DNA of 64,000 nt from Nitrospiraceae bacterium (GTDB lineage Bacteria > Nitrospirota > Nitrospiria > Nitrospirales > Nitrospiraceae), in assembly GCA_035623075.1 (NCBI GenBank), contig DASPUC010000024.1, forward strand, positions 308,984-372,983, written 5' to 3'. A model generated the notes under the pieces. The model did no database searches, had not been told where the DNA came from, and was given only the letters and a program-made list of their open reading frames with translations. The position numbers and the translations under genes are program-made. Of this stretch, positions 1-9,658 are shown in pieces (position 1 is the stretch's first letter; the number at the start of each line of letters is the position of its first letter).

Positions 1-2
1 CG

Positions 3-620
3 GCGAAAAAGATGATCGGCGAAGTCAAGCGCGCAACCGATGGTCGAGCCTATGACGCGGTCTCGATCGGGTACCCAGGCCCGGTACGGGGCGGACACCC
101 GCTGGCGGAACCCAAGAATCTCGGCGGAGGGTGGGTGAAGTGTGATTTTCAGAAGGCCTTCGGCAAACCGGTCAAGGTGATCAACGACGCGGCCATGCAG
201 GCGCTCGGCAGCTACGAAGGCGGTCGCATGCTGTTCTTGGGGCTCGGCACCGGCCTCGGTTCCGCGCTCATCACCGACGGTGTGCTGGTCCCGATGGAAC
301 TCGCGCATCTCCGGTATCGAAAGGGTCGCACCTACGAGGACTACGTCGGGGTGCGCGGATTGAAGCGGTACGGGAAGAAACGATGGCGCCGGTACGTGCT
401 GGATGTGGTGTCAGCGCTTCGGGATGCGCTCCAATCAGACTATGTCGTACTCGGCGGCGGCAATGCGAAGAGGCTCCAGAGGCTGCCCAAATGGGCTCGT
501 CTCGGAGACAACAGCCATGCCTTTATCAGCGGCTTTCGATTATGGGACGACGCCTGGCAGGATGAACGATCTGCCTGTGTCGTGCGGATGGGCCGTTCAA
601 GTGAAGGGCGTGGGTCGTAA
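3..620 (+). CDS. ROK-family sugar kinase (polyphosphate glucokinase-like), 5' partial
   Basis: C-terminal portion of a ROK-fold kinase that would phosphorylate a hexose in the cytoplasm. The frame is open to the left edge (codons before the Met at 12 are sense), so the N-terminal phosphate-binding segment lies outside the window. Visible family signs are the sugar-binding GYPGPV segment, the NDA motif with its catalytic Asp (about residue 60 of the visible part), the glycine-rich GLGTGLGSAL phosphate loop and a GGGNA turn near the C-terminus. The RY.GK.RWRRYV segment fits polyphosphate glucokinase-type ROK proteins, and a PPK2 gene lies at 48.6 kb, but the phosphate donor cannot be settled from sequence alone. 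Confidence 0.75.
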   Translation, partial: AKKMIGEVKRATDGRAYDAVSIGYPGPVRGGHPLAEPKNLGGGWVKCDFQKAFGKPVKVINDAAMQALGSYEGGRMLFLGLGTGLGSALITDGVLVPMELAHLRYRKGRTYEDYVGVRGLKRYGKKRWRRYVLDVVSALRDALQSDYVVLGGGNAKRLQRLPKWARLGDNSHAFISGFRLWDDAWQDERSACVVRMGRSSEGRGS

Positions 621-783
621 GCCGACCAGCCGGGAACTCGACTTCTTGACTTGTCCTGGGTCCTCCATGCCTGAACTCCATTGGTACGAACGGGGCGTCT
701 AGAGAGGGGCGAGGATTCAAGATCCGTCTCGACCCGCGTCTGCCAAGGCGGCAGCGGACCCTCTTGAGCAGCCACAGCCGATA

Positions 784-806
784 GTCCATACTGAACATGT
801 ATGGAC
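784..806. promoter_or_regulatory. Perfect inverted repeat spanning the start codon of the sigma-54 activator
   Basis: Two 8-base arms, GTCCATAC at 784-791 and GTATGGAC at 799-806, are separated by 7 bases. The right arm contains the ATG at 801. It could be an autoregulatory operator or an RNA hairpin hiding the start. No Shine-Dalgarno is evident just upstream, so the start itself is not secure. Confidence 0.4.
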
Positions 807-2852
807 GGGCGCACCGTATCTCCATGTGAGACTCTCTCCGAACGGTACCAAGCCCTACTGGAGGTTGCGGAGGCGATTTCCTCACACCGCGACCTACACG
901 AACTCTTTCGCGACCTCGCCCAGCGGCTTCCCCGGGTCGTCCACGTGAATTTTGTGTCCCTCTCCTTGCACGATCCCGCCCGTAACCTGATGCGATTGCA
1001 GACGATCCAAGCGAATGTTCCGGTGGATCTCATCGGTGGCCACGAGGAACCGATTGAGGAAACACCGTCGGGACTCGTATGGCAAACACAGCAACCGGTC
1101 CTTGTGCCGGACCTTGCCGAAGAACATCGGTGGCCAAAAGTTACTCAACGGATGAAGGAGGACGGCACGAAGTCGTTTTGTGTCGTGCCCCTGACCACGG
1201 CGGTCCGACGGTTGGGAGCGATGGGGTTTTCGAGCTTGGAGAGAGGGGCCTATGGCGAAGCGGACCTGGAATTTCTGCGACAGGTCGGAAACCAAGTCGC
1301 CGTTGCCGTGGACAACGTCCTCCATCATCAAGACCTGACCCATGATCGTGACCGCTTGCGTCTCCTCCTGGAAGTGTCCGAGTCTATCGCGTCACACCGT
1401 GACCTGGCCGAGCTGTTCCATGATCTGGCCCAACGGCTTCCACGCGCGCTCGAGTTTTCCTATATCGCCTTGATTCTGCATGATCCCGAGCGGAACGTCA
1501 TGCGTCTCCATATCCTGGAGACGCCGCGACCGGTCAGCATCGCTCCAGGGTGTGAATTTCCCGTCGAAGAGTCGGTTGGAGGTTGGGTCTGGCAACACCA
1601 GCAGCCCCTGGTGATCGAGAATATCGAACAGGAAACCCGATTCCCGAAACTGATCCAGATGATTTGCGAGGCAGGCGTCCGGTCCTTCTGCACGGTTCCT
1701 CTCACGACCGCGCGCCGCCGCCTGGGTGCGTTGTCCGTCGGAAGCTTTGAACAGCATCATTACGGCAGGGCGAGCATCGAATTCCTCCAACAGGTGGCCA
1801 AGCAAGTCGCCATCGCGGTCGAGAATGCCCTGGCCTATGGCGAGATAACGGGCCTCAAGGAAAAACTCGCCAAGGAGAAACTGTACCTGGAAGAAGAAAT
1901 CAGGACCGAATACAACTTCGAGGAGATCATCGGTGAAAGCCCGACGTTGAAAAAGGTGCTCAAGCAGGTCGAAGTCGTCGCGCCGACGGATTCGGCCGTA
2001 CTGGTTCTGGGAGAAACGGGAACGGGCAAGGAATTGCTGGCCCGTGCCATTCACAACTTGAGCGGCAGGCGGGAGCGGACGTTCGTGAAGATGAACTGCG
2101 CGGCCATCCCCACCGGTCTGCTCGAAAGCGAGTTGTTCGGTCACGAGCGCGGAGCCTTCACCGGGGCGATCGCCACCAAGATCGGACGATTCGAGTTGGC
2201 CGATGGCGGCACGCTCTTTCTCGACGAAGTGGGAGACATCACGCTTGAACTCCAATCGAAGCTCCTGCGCGTCCTACAGGAACAGGAATTCGAGCGGTTG
2301 GGAAGCACGAGAACCATGCGAGTCAACGTGCGGGTCGTGGCCGCGACCAACCAGGACCTGTCCGAGATGGTGGAGAAAAAGGAATTTCGCAGCGATCTCT
2401 ATTACCGGTTGAACGTGTTCCCGCTCGTGGTTCCTCCCTTGAGAGAACGCCGCGAGGACATTCCCGTGCTTGTGCGCTACTTTGCCCAGAAGTTTGCGCG
2501 ACAGTTGAATCGTTCGGTCGAACGCATCCCCGCCGATACAATCGATGCCTTGACGGCCTATGCCTGGCCCGGAAACATTCGGGAGCTCGAAAATCTGGTC
2601 GAACGGGCGGTCATCCTCTCCACCGGCCCTGACTTGGTGTTTCCCCTCAGCGAACTCAAAACCCCGCGCTTCCAGGCGGGTGCGGCGTCAGTGTCCACAC
2701 TGGAAGCGGCGGAGCGAGAACACATCGTTCGCGCGCTGAACGCAACCAACTGGATCATCGGAGGTCAGGCCGGCGCGGCGGCCAAGCTCGGCATGAAACG
2801 CACCACCCTCCAATCCAAGATGCAGAAGCTCGGCATCGTACGTTCCCACTAA
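801..2852 (+). CDS. Sigma-54-dependent activator with two GAF domains (FhlA/NorR-like)
   Basis: Cytoplasmic enhancer-binding protein that opens sigma-54 promoters by ATP hydrolysis. Two homologous GAF sensor domains (about 16-165 and 190-345) precede a short helical linker and an AAA+ domain (about 375-605). The latter has Walker A GETGTGKE near 403, the sigma-54 contact loop GAFTGA near 450 and Walker B TLFLDE near 468. A Fis-type helix-turn-helix ends the protein (about 652-680). There is no receiver domain, so control is probably by ligand or redox sensing through GAF. The two GAF units resemble each other closely (both carry SHRDL.ELF.DLAQRLPR), indicating internal duplication. A decayed copy of the HTH lies at 11.9 kb. 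The target promoter is unknown. Confidence 0.9.
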   Translation: MDGRTVSPCETLSERYQALLEVAEAISSHRDLHELFRDLAQRLPRVVHVNFVSLSLHDPARNLMRLQTIQANVPVDLIGGHEEPIEETPSGLVWQTQQPVLVPDLAEEHRWPKVTQRMKEDGTKSFCVVPLTTAVRRLGAMGFSSLERGAYGEADLEFLRQVGNQVAVAVDNVLHHQDLTHDRDRLRLLLEVSESIASHRDLAELFHDLAQRLPRALEFSYIALILHDPERNVMRLHILETPRPVSIAPGCEFPVEESVGGWVWQHQQPLVIENIEQETRFPKLIQMICEAGVRSFCTVPLTTARRRLGALSVGSFEQHHYGRASIEFLQQVAKQVAIAVENALAYGEITGLKEKLAKEKLYLEEEIRTEYNFEEIIGESPTLKKVLKQVEVVAPTDSAVLVLGETGTGKELLARAIHNLSGRRERTFVKMNCAAIPTGLLESELFGHERGAFTGAIATKIGRFELADGGTLFLDEVGDITLELQSKLLRVLQEQEFERLGSTRTMRVNVRVVAATNQDLSEMVEKKEFRSDLYYRLNVFPLVVPPLRERREDIPVLVRYFAQKFARQLNRSVERIPADTIDALTAYAWPGNIRELENLVERAVILSTGPDLVFPLSELKTPRFQAGAASVSTLEAAEREHIVRALNATNWIIGGQAGAAAKLGMKRTTLQSKMQKLGIVRSH

Positions 2853-3031
2853 TGCCCACTCACGCCTTTATTTCCTGACAGTGAGCACCCGTGTACATAG
2901 ACACTCTTGAGCAAGCGACATAGGGGTACTGGTACCGCTGTATCGAGAAGGAGTATCCTAAAGCGCACGGCTCAAAACTCTGAACGAAGACCGCTGTGTT
3001 TGATTCAGGCCTCCCTTCTCTGGAGGAGGGG

Positions 3032-5851
3032 ATGAGCGTAATGGTGCCTTCAGGTCCATTGTTCCGCTATGGCCTCAGCGTTGCAGCAGTGGTACTTGCT
3101 CTGCTGCTCACCGCATTGTTTCAGCCTTTCCTAGATCGCAGTCTTTTTCTTCTGTTCTTCGGCGCTGTGATTATCAGTGCTTGGTTCGGTGGTATGGGAC
3201 CAGGTCTTCTCGCCATTGGCCTCTCCAGCGCAGCGTGTCAGTACTTTCTGCTCCATCCGGTCGGCACCGAAATAGTCAATGCGTCTCCAGACCTACTGAC
3301 GCTCCTCGTCTTTGGATTGGTCAGTCTCATCGCCACCGCACTGATCTCTGCCCGTTTGCGTACCGATCAGGCTCTACGTGCAAGCGAAGCGCAAATGCGG
3401 CGGCTAGTGAGCTCCAACATCGTCGGGATCATCCATTCACATTTTGATGGCCGCATTCTCGACGCCAATGACGCTTTTCTCGCGATGGTGGGATACACGC
3501 GAGCGGACCTGCGATCCGGGACCGTCCGGTGGGATGCGATGACACCACCGGAACTTCGTCATCTGAGCGAACGAGCCATGGAGAAGCTGAGGGCGTCAGG
3601 GGCTTGCCCGCCGTTTGAGAAGGAATACTTTCGCAAGGACAGCAGTCGCGTTCCGGTCCTGATTGGGTTGGCGCTCTTGGAGGGCACCCAGGACCAAGCG
3701 ATGTGTTTCGTGCTCGATCTCTCAGAGGGCAAACGTATGGAAGAGGCGCTCAAGCAGATACGGGATCACCTGGAGGTCAGAGTTCGCGAGCAGACGGCTG
3801 CGTTGAGGCACATGAATGAAGCCTTGAAGGGCGAAATCGACGAGCACAAACGGGCTGAAGAGGCATTGCGCCTGAGCGAGCAACGCTTTCGGTATCTGGC
3901 AGAAAACATGGATGAGGTCTTTTGGTTCACACAAGTCAATCCTGAACGGACCCTCTACGTGAGTCCAGCGTTCGAGACCGTTTGGGGGCGAGCGGTCAAC
4001 GATGTGTACGAGGACCCGCGTCTCTGGCTGCAATGTATCCACCCCGAGGACCGAGTGCGGGTGACAGGTGCCTTTGAAGCATGGCTTAACGGACAGGCTG
4101 AGATGTATGACATTGAATACCGCATTTTGACACCGCCCGATGAGGTTCGATGGATTCACGATCGAGGAGTCAAGGAAGAGAAGGAAGGTCGGCCGGTTCT
4201 CGTAGGTGGAATTGCAACCGACATCACCGAACGCAAGCGGGCGGAGGAGGCGCTGCGGGAGAGCGAGGCGCGGCTGAAACTCGCGCAAGAATCGGCCGGT
4301 GCCGGAGTGTGGGATTGGGACATCCGGTCCAGAACGATGAAGTGGTCGAAGGAGTATTATCGTTTGCTCGGACTCAAGCTGGGCGAACACCAGCCATCGC
4401 ATGAAGCTTGGCTACGGTCCGTACATCCCGACGATCGACTCAGAGTTCAGTGCGCCGTGGAAGAGGCCATCAAGGAGAAACGAGAACTCGAGATTGAATA
4501 TCGCATCTGTCGGCCCGATGGCGAGCTACGGTGGCTGACCCGGAGAGGACAGACGTTCCATGACCATGACGGGCAGCCGGCTCGCATGGTCGGCATTACG
4601 CTCGATATCACAGATCGCAAGCGAGGAGAGTTGTTGCTTGAGGGAGAAAAACGTCTTCTCGAGATGGTGGCCAGGGGTGATTCGCTCGCCGTCATCCTGG
4701 ATGCCCTATGTCGGGTCGTCGAAGAGCTGTCCAACGGGTTGCTAGCGTCGATTTTGCTGTTGGATCGGTACGGCAAACGGCTCTGGCACGCAGCGGCCCC
4801 TAGTCTTCCAAAAAGTTACACTGACACGATTAACGGTATGGCTATCGGCCCTGCAGCAGGTTCGTGCGGAACGGCGGCTTACCGGGCCCAGAGAGTGGTT
4901 GTCCCAGACATAACCAAGAGCCAGCTATGGGCCGAGTATCGCGATCTGGGATTGGCGCACGGTTTGCGCGCCTGCTGGGCCACGCCGATTCTGTCCACCG
5001 AAGGTCCGGTCTTGGGGGCCTTTGCCATCTACTACCGCGAACCTCGCAGGCCTACCCCCCATGAGATCGATCTCGTTGAGCGAGCCACCTATCTCGCGAG
5101 AGTTACCATCGAACGCAAACGCGTAGAGGAGGCGCTAAGCACTATGCAGTCTGAACTCGCGCGCGCTTCTCGGGCAATGACGATGGGGGAGTTGATCGCA
5201 TCTATCGCTCATGAAATCAATCAGCCTCTGGCCGCGATCGTCACCAACGGCAATGCGTGCCTGCGCTGGCTCTCCGGCCCAAAACCGAATATCAAGGAGT
5301 TACGGGAAGCGGTGGCAGACGTCGTGAAAGATGCCAACCGGGCTAGCGACGTGATCGCCCGCATTCGAGAGCTTTTGAAAAAGAGCCCTCCTCAGGCCGT
5401 GCGGCTGGATATGAACAAGGTCATTCGTGAAGTCGCTGCACTGGTGGACAAGGACGTCTTGAGAAGGAGAGTCTCGCTGCGAACGGTGCTCGCATCGAAC
5501 CTGCCGAGCCTGTCGGGTGATCGCATTCAATTACAACAGGTGCTCCTCAACCTCGTCATGAACGCAGTCGAGGCCATGAGCATGGTTCCGGAGACGGGGC
5601 GAGAACTCGTGATTCAGTCGAGCGCGCACGGCTCGAACGAAGTGTTGGTCCAAGTGCGAGATGCGGGCATCGGGCTCGATCCGATCAACCTCGACCGTAT
5701 CTTCGACCCGTTCTTTACGACAAAGACGAACGGGATGGGCATGGGGTTATCGATCAGTCGGTCCATTATCGAGGCCCACGGTGGAAAACTGGAGGCATCA
5801 CCGAATGCGGATAGAGGGGCGAATTTTCATTTCACCCTTCCAGCCGAATGA
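3032..5851 (+). CDS. Multi-PAS/GAF membrane sensor histidine kinase
   Basis: Membrane-anchored sensor kinase. An N-terminal DUF4118-like block of hydrophobic helices (about 10-110) is followed by three PAS domains (about 125-245, 290-405, 410-530), a GAF domain (about 545-700), a HisKA dimerisation domain with phospho-acceptor His in SIAHEINQPLAA (near 726), and a HATPase domain with GIGLDP and GMGMGLSISRSI boxes. The HEINQPLAA box is typical of FixL/DctB-type kinases. I take the ATG at 3032, behind GGAGGAGG, rather than the in-frame GTG 36 bases upstream. The stop overlaps the next regulator's start by ATGA, so the two are co-translated partners. Confidence 0.9.
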   Translation: MSVMVPSGPLFRYGLSVAAVVLALLLTALFQPFLDRSLFLLFFGAVIISAWFGGMGPGLLAIGLSSAACQYFLLHPVGTEIVNASPDLLTLLVFGLVSLIATALISARLRTDQALRASEAQMRRLVSSNIVGIIHSHFDGRILDANDAFLAMVGYTRADLRSGTVRWDAMTPPELRHLSERAMEKLRASGACPPFEKEYFRKDSSRVPVLIGLALLEGTQDQAMCFVLDLSEGKRMEEALKQIRDHLEVRVREQTAALRHMNEALKGEIDEHKRAEEALRLSEQRFRYLAENMDEVFWFTQVNPERTLYVSPAFETVWGRAVNDVYEDPRLWLQCIHPEDRVRVTGAFEAWLNGQAEMYDIEYRILTPPDEVRWIHDRGVKEEKEGRPVLVGGIATDITERKRAEEALRESEARLKLAQESAGAGVWDWDIRSRTMKWSKEYYRLLGLKLGEHQPSHEAWLRSVHPDDRLRVQCAVEEAIKEKRELEIEYRICRPDGELRWLTRRGQTFHDHDGQPARMVGITLDITDRKRGELLLEGEKRLLEMVARGDSLAVILDALCRVVEELSNGLLASILLLDRYGKRLWHAAAPSLPKSYTDTINGMAIGPAAGSCGTAAYRAQRVVVPDITKSQLWAEYRDLGLAHGLRACWATPILSTEGPVLGAFAIYYREPRRPTPHEIDLVERATYLARVTIERKRVEEALSTMQSELARASRAMTMGELIASIAHEINQPLAAIVTNGNACLRWLSGPKPNIKELREAVADVVKDANRASDVIARIRELLKKSPPQAVRLDMNKVIREVAALVDKDVLRRRVSLRTVLASNLPSLSGDRIQLQQVLLNLVMNAVEAMSMVPETGRELVIQSSAHGSNEVLVQVRDAGIGLDPINLDRIFDPFFTTKTNGMGMGLSISRSIIEAHGGKLEASPNADRGANFHFTLPAE

Positions 5852-6489
5852 AGGAAACGATCGTGCATGAAGTTGAACCATGTGTGTTTGTCGTGGATGA
5901 CAATGCTTCGGTTCGGAAGGCATTGAAACGGTTGTTTTCATCGGTCGGCATGCAATGCGAGACGTTCCCCTCAGCTCAGGAGTTCCTACGATGCGACCCT
6001 CCGAATACCCCGGCGTGCTTGGTCCTGGACGTGCGCATGCCGGGGTTGAGCGGGCTCGAGCTCCAAAGCCGACTCGTTGCGGTGAATCAACACATCCCGA
6101 TCATCTTCATCACCGGACATGGCGATATCCCCATGTCTGTACGAGCCATGAAAGCAGGCGCGGTGGAGTTTTTGACCAAACCGTTCCATGATCAGGACTT
6201 GTTGGAGGCGGTGCAGCAGGCCATCCAGCTCGATCGAACTGTGAAGCAGCAGCGGGCTGAATTGGCTCGACTCCGCGAGCGGTTCGAATCCCTCACGCCT
6301 CGTGAGCGTCAAGTGCTGGCGCTGGTCGTGACCGGCCGGCTCAATAAACAGACTGCAGTAGAACTCGGCACGAGCGAGAAGACGATTAAAGTTCACCGCC
6401 ATCAGGTCATGCAGAAGATGCAGGCCCAGTCTCTGGCCCAGTTGGTTCTCATGGCCGAGAAACTCGGCCCCACCACCCGAACGGTCTAG
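5848..6489 (+). CDS. FixJ-family response regulator (receiver + LuxR HTH)
   Basis: Transcription factor partner of the upstream kinase (4-base overlap). The receiver (about 8-125) has the acidic DDN pair, the phospho-acceptor Asp in LVLDVRMPG and the TK..F lysine. A LuxR-type HTH (about 145-205, LTPRERQVLALV...NKQTAVELGTSEKTIKVHR) follows, of the FixJ/TodT/NodW type. A GTG at 5863 with AAGGAA upstream is an alternative start that would remove five residues. The target genes are unknown. Confidence 0.9.
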   Translation: MKETIVHEVEPCVFVVDDNASVRKALKRLFSSVGMQCETFPSAQEFLRCDPPNTPACLVLDVRMPGLSGLELQSRLVAVNQHIPIIFITGHGDIPMSVRAMKAGAVEFLTKPFHDQDLLEAVQQAIQLDRTVKQQRAELARLRERFESLTPRERQVLALVVTGRLNKQTAVELGTSEKTIKVHRHQVMQKMQAQSLAQLVLMAEKLGPTTRTV

Positions 6490-6662
6490 CCATCTAAGAC
6501 CAAAGTCCAATAGCTCATCTCTTTCGCTTCCGGTAGCCTCTGCCCACGAAAACCGATAGGGTCCCGCAATACTTCAGATGGGAGCGACCGCGTAGGCGAG
6601 ACCCTCCCCGGGAACGATAGCCAAACGCCGATTGCTTTCAAGCGCCGACTCAAGAGGATCGT

Positions 6663-7049
6663 GTGGCAACGGCGAAGCGCGCTCTTGTTTCGATCGTGGA
6701 CGATGACGAGTCGGTCCGCAGGGCGTTGAAACGGCTGATTCAATCGGTTGGGTTGAGAGCGGAGGTCTTCGCTTCGGTGGACGAATTGTTGTACTCAGGC
6801 CAACTGGGGAACACGGCATGCTTAATCCTCGACGTGGTGATGCCGGGAACGGGGGGCTTAGACTTCCAGCGCCGGTTGACCTCTGCCAAACAGCACATTC
6901 CCATTGTGTTCATTACGGCCCACGACGACGATCATGCTCGTCAGTCGGCCCTGGCTCTCGGAGCCGCCGCCTTTCTCCGAAAGCCGTTCTCAGATGAAGC
7001 CCTACTGGATGTCGTGCGCTCGGTCCTGGACATAGGTCAAGGAAAATGA
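6663..7049 (+). CDS. Stand-alone FixJ-like receiver domain
   Basis: A 128-residue receiver without output domain, starting at GTG 6663 behind AGAGGA. It carries VDDDESVR, the phospho-acceptor Asp in LILDVVMPG, the FITAH Thr-equivalent and the RKPF lysine. It is closely similar to the receiver of the regulator just upstream (RRALKRLIQSVGL against RKALKRLFSSVGM), so it is probably a duplicate that lost its LuxR HTH, serving as phosphate sink or protein-interaction output for the same kinase. No HTH remnant is recognisable in the 270 bases downstream. Confidence 0.8.
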   Translation: MATAKRALVSIVDDDESVRRALKRLIQSVGLRAEVFASVDELLYSGQLGNTACLILDVVMPGTGGLDFQRRLTSAKQHIPIVFITAHDDDHARQSALALGAAAFLRKPFSDEALLDVVRSVLDIGQGK

Positions 7050-7325
7050 GGGCTACGTCCGAGACAAAGCGGAGAAGAAATCATCTGGCATCCCTATGCC
7101 ACCTCGGAGAGGAGGCTGTGTTGATATCAGGAACCATGGAATGATGCTGTTGATCCGGAAAGAGATCGAGGTCAAACCAAAGGAGGTGGTCGAGGTCCAC
7201 GTTGAGTTTCCCGTCCGGAAGGTCACTATCGAATAGTCTCGCTCGAGACGAAGCACATGAAGTGGTACCACGCTTCAGATGAACCTGGCGAGACAAGGAT
7301 GGCTGGTTGAAGGGAGGTTTGACCT

Positions 7326-8861
7326 ATGGATCCCAGAGGGAGAAAACTCTGTTACAGGAGTGCAATTGTCGGACTGCTCGCACTCCTCGGATTCGTCAGC
7401 TATGAACTGGGCGCGCTCGTGCCGAAGGCGAATGCGATTCCGGCCTTCGCCCGCAAGTACAACTTTGCCTGCAATGTCTGCCATGTGCCTGGATTCCCAA
7501 AGCTCAACGACTTCGGCAACCTGTTTCGCGATCAGGGCTATCAACTGGGGACGGATAACGATTTGCCGACATTTGAGGGCATCTCGATGGGATTCTGGCC
7601 GCTGTCGTGGCGCACCACCGCCGGGTATGAACTTGCCGGCCAGAAGATAGATGGGGCAAAAGCCCAAACCGGCGGCGTCTGGTCTGCCACGTTGGACATG
7701 TTGAGTTTTGGCACCCTGCATCGCAACATTTCGTACGGAGTGGTCTTCACGGGCGCGAGTGCGACTTCCGGCTCCGGAGGAAATATCGATCTGGAATCGG
7801 CCTTTGTGCGTCTCATGAACCTGGAGCGGTTCCTGGGCGGGTCCACGAACACCTATCTGATGAATTTCAAAATCGGGAAATTCGAGCTGGACGTGCCCTT
7901 CAGTGAAAAACGGAGCCCAACGCTGAATTCCGAATATGTCTGGTACCATTACGTCGCGGGGACGCCGTGGGTTCAGTCGACCTTGGCAGGGTTGAACGCC
8001 ACCGCCGGCATGACTGCCTCCTATATCAATCCGAATCAATTCCAGCCCGGATCGAATCAGCCGGGAATCGAGCTCACCGGGATTAAGAAGACTGATTCGA
8101 CCGGGGGATATTTTCGGTACTCCCTGGCAGGGCTCACGACGAACATGAATGGGGCCTGTCCCGGCCCTGGCCCCACCCCCGGCGTTCAGGGTACGCCTGG
8201 CGCCGCGTTACCGAGCTGCACTGGAATGGGAGGCCGGGGCTTCGACTTCTACGGACACGTGACTCAGTCGTTCGGGGGCTACGGGATTGTCTCGGGTCAG
8301 CGAATCGGAGCGTTCTTCATGTATGGCAAGGCACCGACGGTGGATAATCCAGTTTGTCCTGGTTGTCAGGGAACAATGGGGAACAGTCAAGGGTTTATGC
8401 GCGTCGGGGGGGATGCAAGTCTGACCTTTGATGGGCAATGGAATCTCTTCGGGTCATACGTGTACGCGAACGACAGCTCTGGGCTCTTTCAAAACACTCA
8501 GTTGCTACCGACTAATACGAATGGATCACTCGGCGGATTCCAGAACGCGGCCTGGCAGGGCGGATTTGTGGAGTTGAACTGGTACCCAACCCAACTTCCT
8601 CTAGTCGGAGGGACCGGGTGGCTGTTCGGCTACCGGTATGACCTGATCCGCAATATCCGGCAAGGCATCTCCTCCTTTGCCAGCACCTACAACAACGTGG
8701 ATTCCAACACGTTCCTGGCGCGGTACTACATTCATCAGTCAACGCGGACTGATATCGCGCTGCATGCCGAATATAATTTCTACACCGATACGGGGGTAGG
8801 AGTGAATGGGGGTGATTTGAAGGGAAAAACCATGTTGGTCGGGATGGACTTTGCTTTCTGA
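7326..8861 (+). CDS. Outer-membrane beta-barrel protein with one c-type haem motif
   Basis: Predicted secreted, 511 residues. A signal/anchor helix (about 12-32) is followed by NFACNVCHVPGFPKLNDFG (haem motif CxxCH near 46-50). The rest is rich in alternating aromatic/Gly beta strands ending in a C-terminal GMDFAF, as in outer-membrane barrels. This combination suggests an outer-membrane or periplasm-facing protein that carries haem, possibly electron transfer across the envelope or haem-dependent sensing. A Gly/Pro/Cys-rich loop lies near 277-300. I know no characterised homologue. A small barrel gene follows 92 bases downstream. Confidence 0.65.
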   Translation: MDPRGRKLCYRSAIVGLLALLGFVSYELGALVPKANAIPAFARKYNFACNVCHVPGFPKLNDFGNLFRDQGYQLGTDNDLPTFEGISMGFWPLSWRTTAGYELAGQKIDGAKAQTGGVWSATLDMLSFGTLHRNISYGVVFTGASATSGSGGNIDLESAFVRLMNLERFLGGSTNTYLMNFKIGKFELDVPFSEKRSPTLNSEYVWYHYVAGTPWVQSTLAGLNATAGMTASYINPNQFQPGSNQPGIELTGIKKTDSTGGYFRYSLAGLTTNMNGACPGPGPTPGVQGTPGAALPSCTGMGGRGFDFYGHVTQSFGGYGIVSGQRIGAFFMYGKAPTVDNPVCPGCQGTMGNSQGFMRVGGDASLTFDGQWNLFGSYVYANDSSGLFQNTQLLPTNTNGSLGGFQNAAWQGGFVELNWYPTQLPLVGGTGWLFGYRYDLIRNIRQGISSFASTYNNVDSNTFLARYYIHQSTRTDIALHAEYNFYTDTGVGVNGGDLKGKTMLVGMDFAF

Positions 8862-8953
8862 GATCGCCTTCTTTTCACGAAAGGGTATAAGCAGGGGGTA
8901 GCGCCACTCGGTTTGGCAAAATGCTCGCTGTTGGGTTAGGTTGTGCCTACTAA

Positions 8954-9595
8954 ATGGGCAATACCTGCGGACAAGGGCGGTGGGGACCTCGTTTGCCCGG
9001 CGCAGTCTCTACGGTGGTACTGCTGGTGGGACTCTTCTCCCTGTTCCTCCCGATGGCTGCGGCGGGACAAGAGGCAAGACTCCAAGTGCTTCCGTTGCGT
9101 CCGTTCTACGTGGACTTTGCAATGCGGCAAACATTTACCCCGAACGGGCGTGATTTGGCTTTCCAAGCCGGCTTCACCGCCCTCACCTACGGCAATTTGG
9201 AGGTAGGGGCGACCTATCAATACTTCGGATTCGACTCGACAGACCAGCACGCCAACATCCACTCGGTCTATCTGAACCCACGGTGGAACAATTTTATTGA
9301 CATCCTGGATTTTCCCAGCGGAAGCCCGATCAGCCGTACGCTCAGACATCTACTGTTCGGCCCCCTCGAAGATCGAGCGGTCCCCTTTGTGGGCGCCATC
9401 GGCGGAGTCGTCGTTGCGGGCCCTGGGAATAAAGCTCCCGCTTATTTAACCGGAGCAAATCTCGGGGTCCGTTTTCCAGTAGGACACAGTTTCGCATTGG
9501 AGCTTGAGTTTGCATACTTCGTCTACGGGCTTGATTTTGAGGGGACCTCGGGGAACGAGCAGCAGTTGCTCTTCATAACAGGTATATTGTTCTGA
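8954..9595 (+). CDS. Small outer-membrane beta-barrel protein, function unknown
   Basis: 213 residues with an N-terminal signal peptide (hydrophobic TVVLLVGLFSLFLPMAAAGQ, cleavage about residue 36). Alternating strands (GNLEVGATYQYFGF; SFALELEFAYFVYGLDF) and a terminal phenylalanine (GILF) are typical of Bam-assembled barrels. An unusually basic, Gly-rich stretch precedes the hydrophobic core. It follows the haem-barrel gene in the same orientation and may be co-expressed. No enzymatic motif seen. Confidence 0.6.
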   Translation: MGNTCGQGRWGPRLPGAVSTVVLLVGLFSLFLPMAAAGQEARLQVLPLRPFYVDFAMRQTFTPNGRDLAFQAGFTALTYGNLEVGATYQYFGFDSTDQHANIHSVYLNPRWNNFIDILDFPSGSPISRTLRHLLFGPLEDRAVPFVGAIGGVVVAGPGNKAPAYLTGANLGVRFPVGHSFALELEFAYFVYGLDFEGTSGNEQQLLFITGILF

Positions 9596-9658
9596 GCCGA
9601 TCCGACGACGAACATCGCATCATCGGCCGGCCGGTCGGATATTCGTGGAGCTGGAAGG

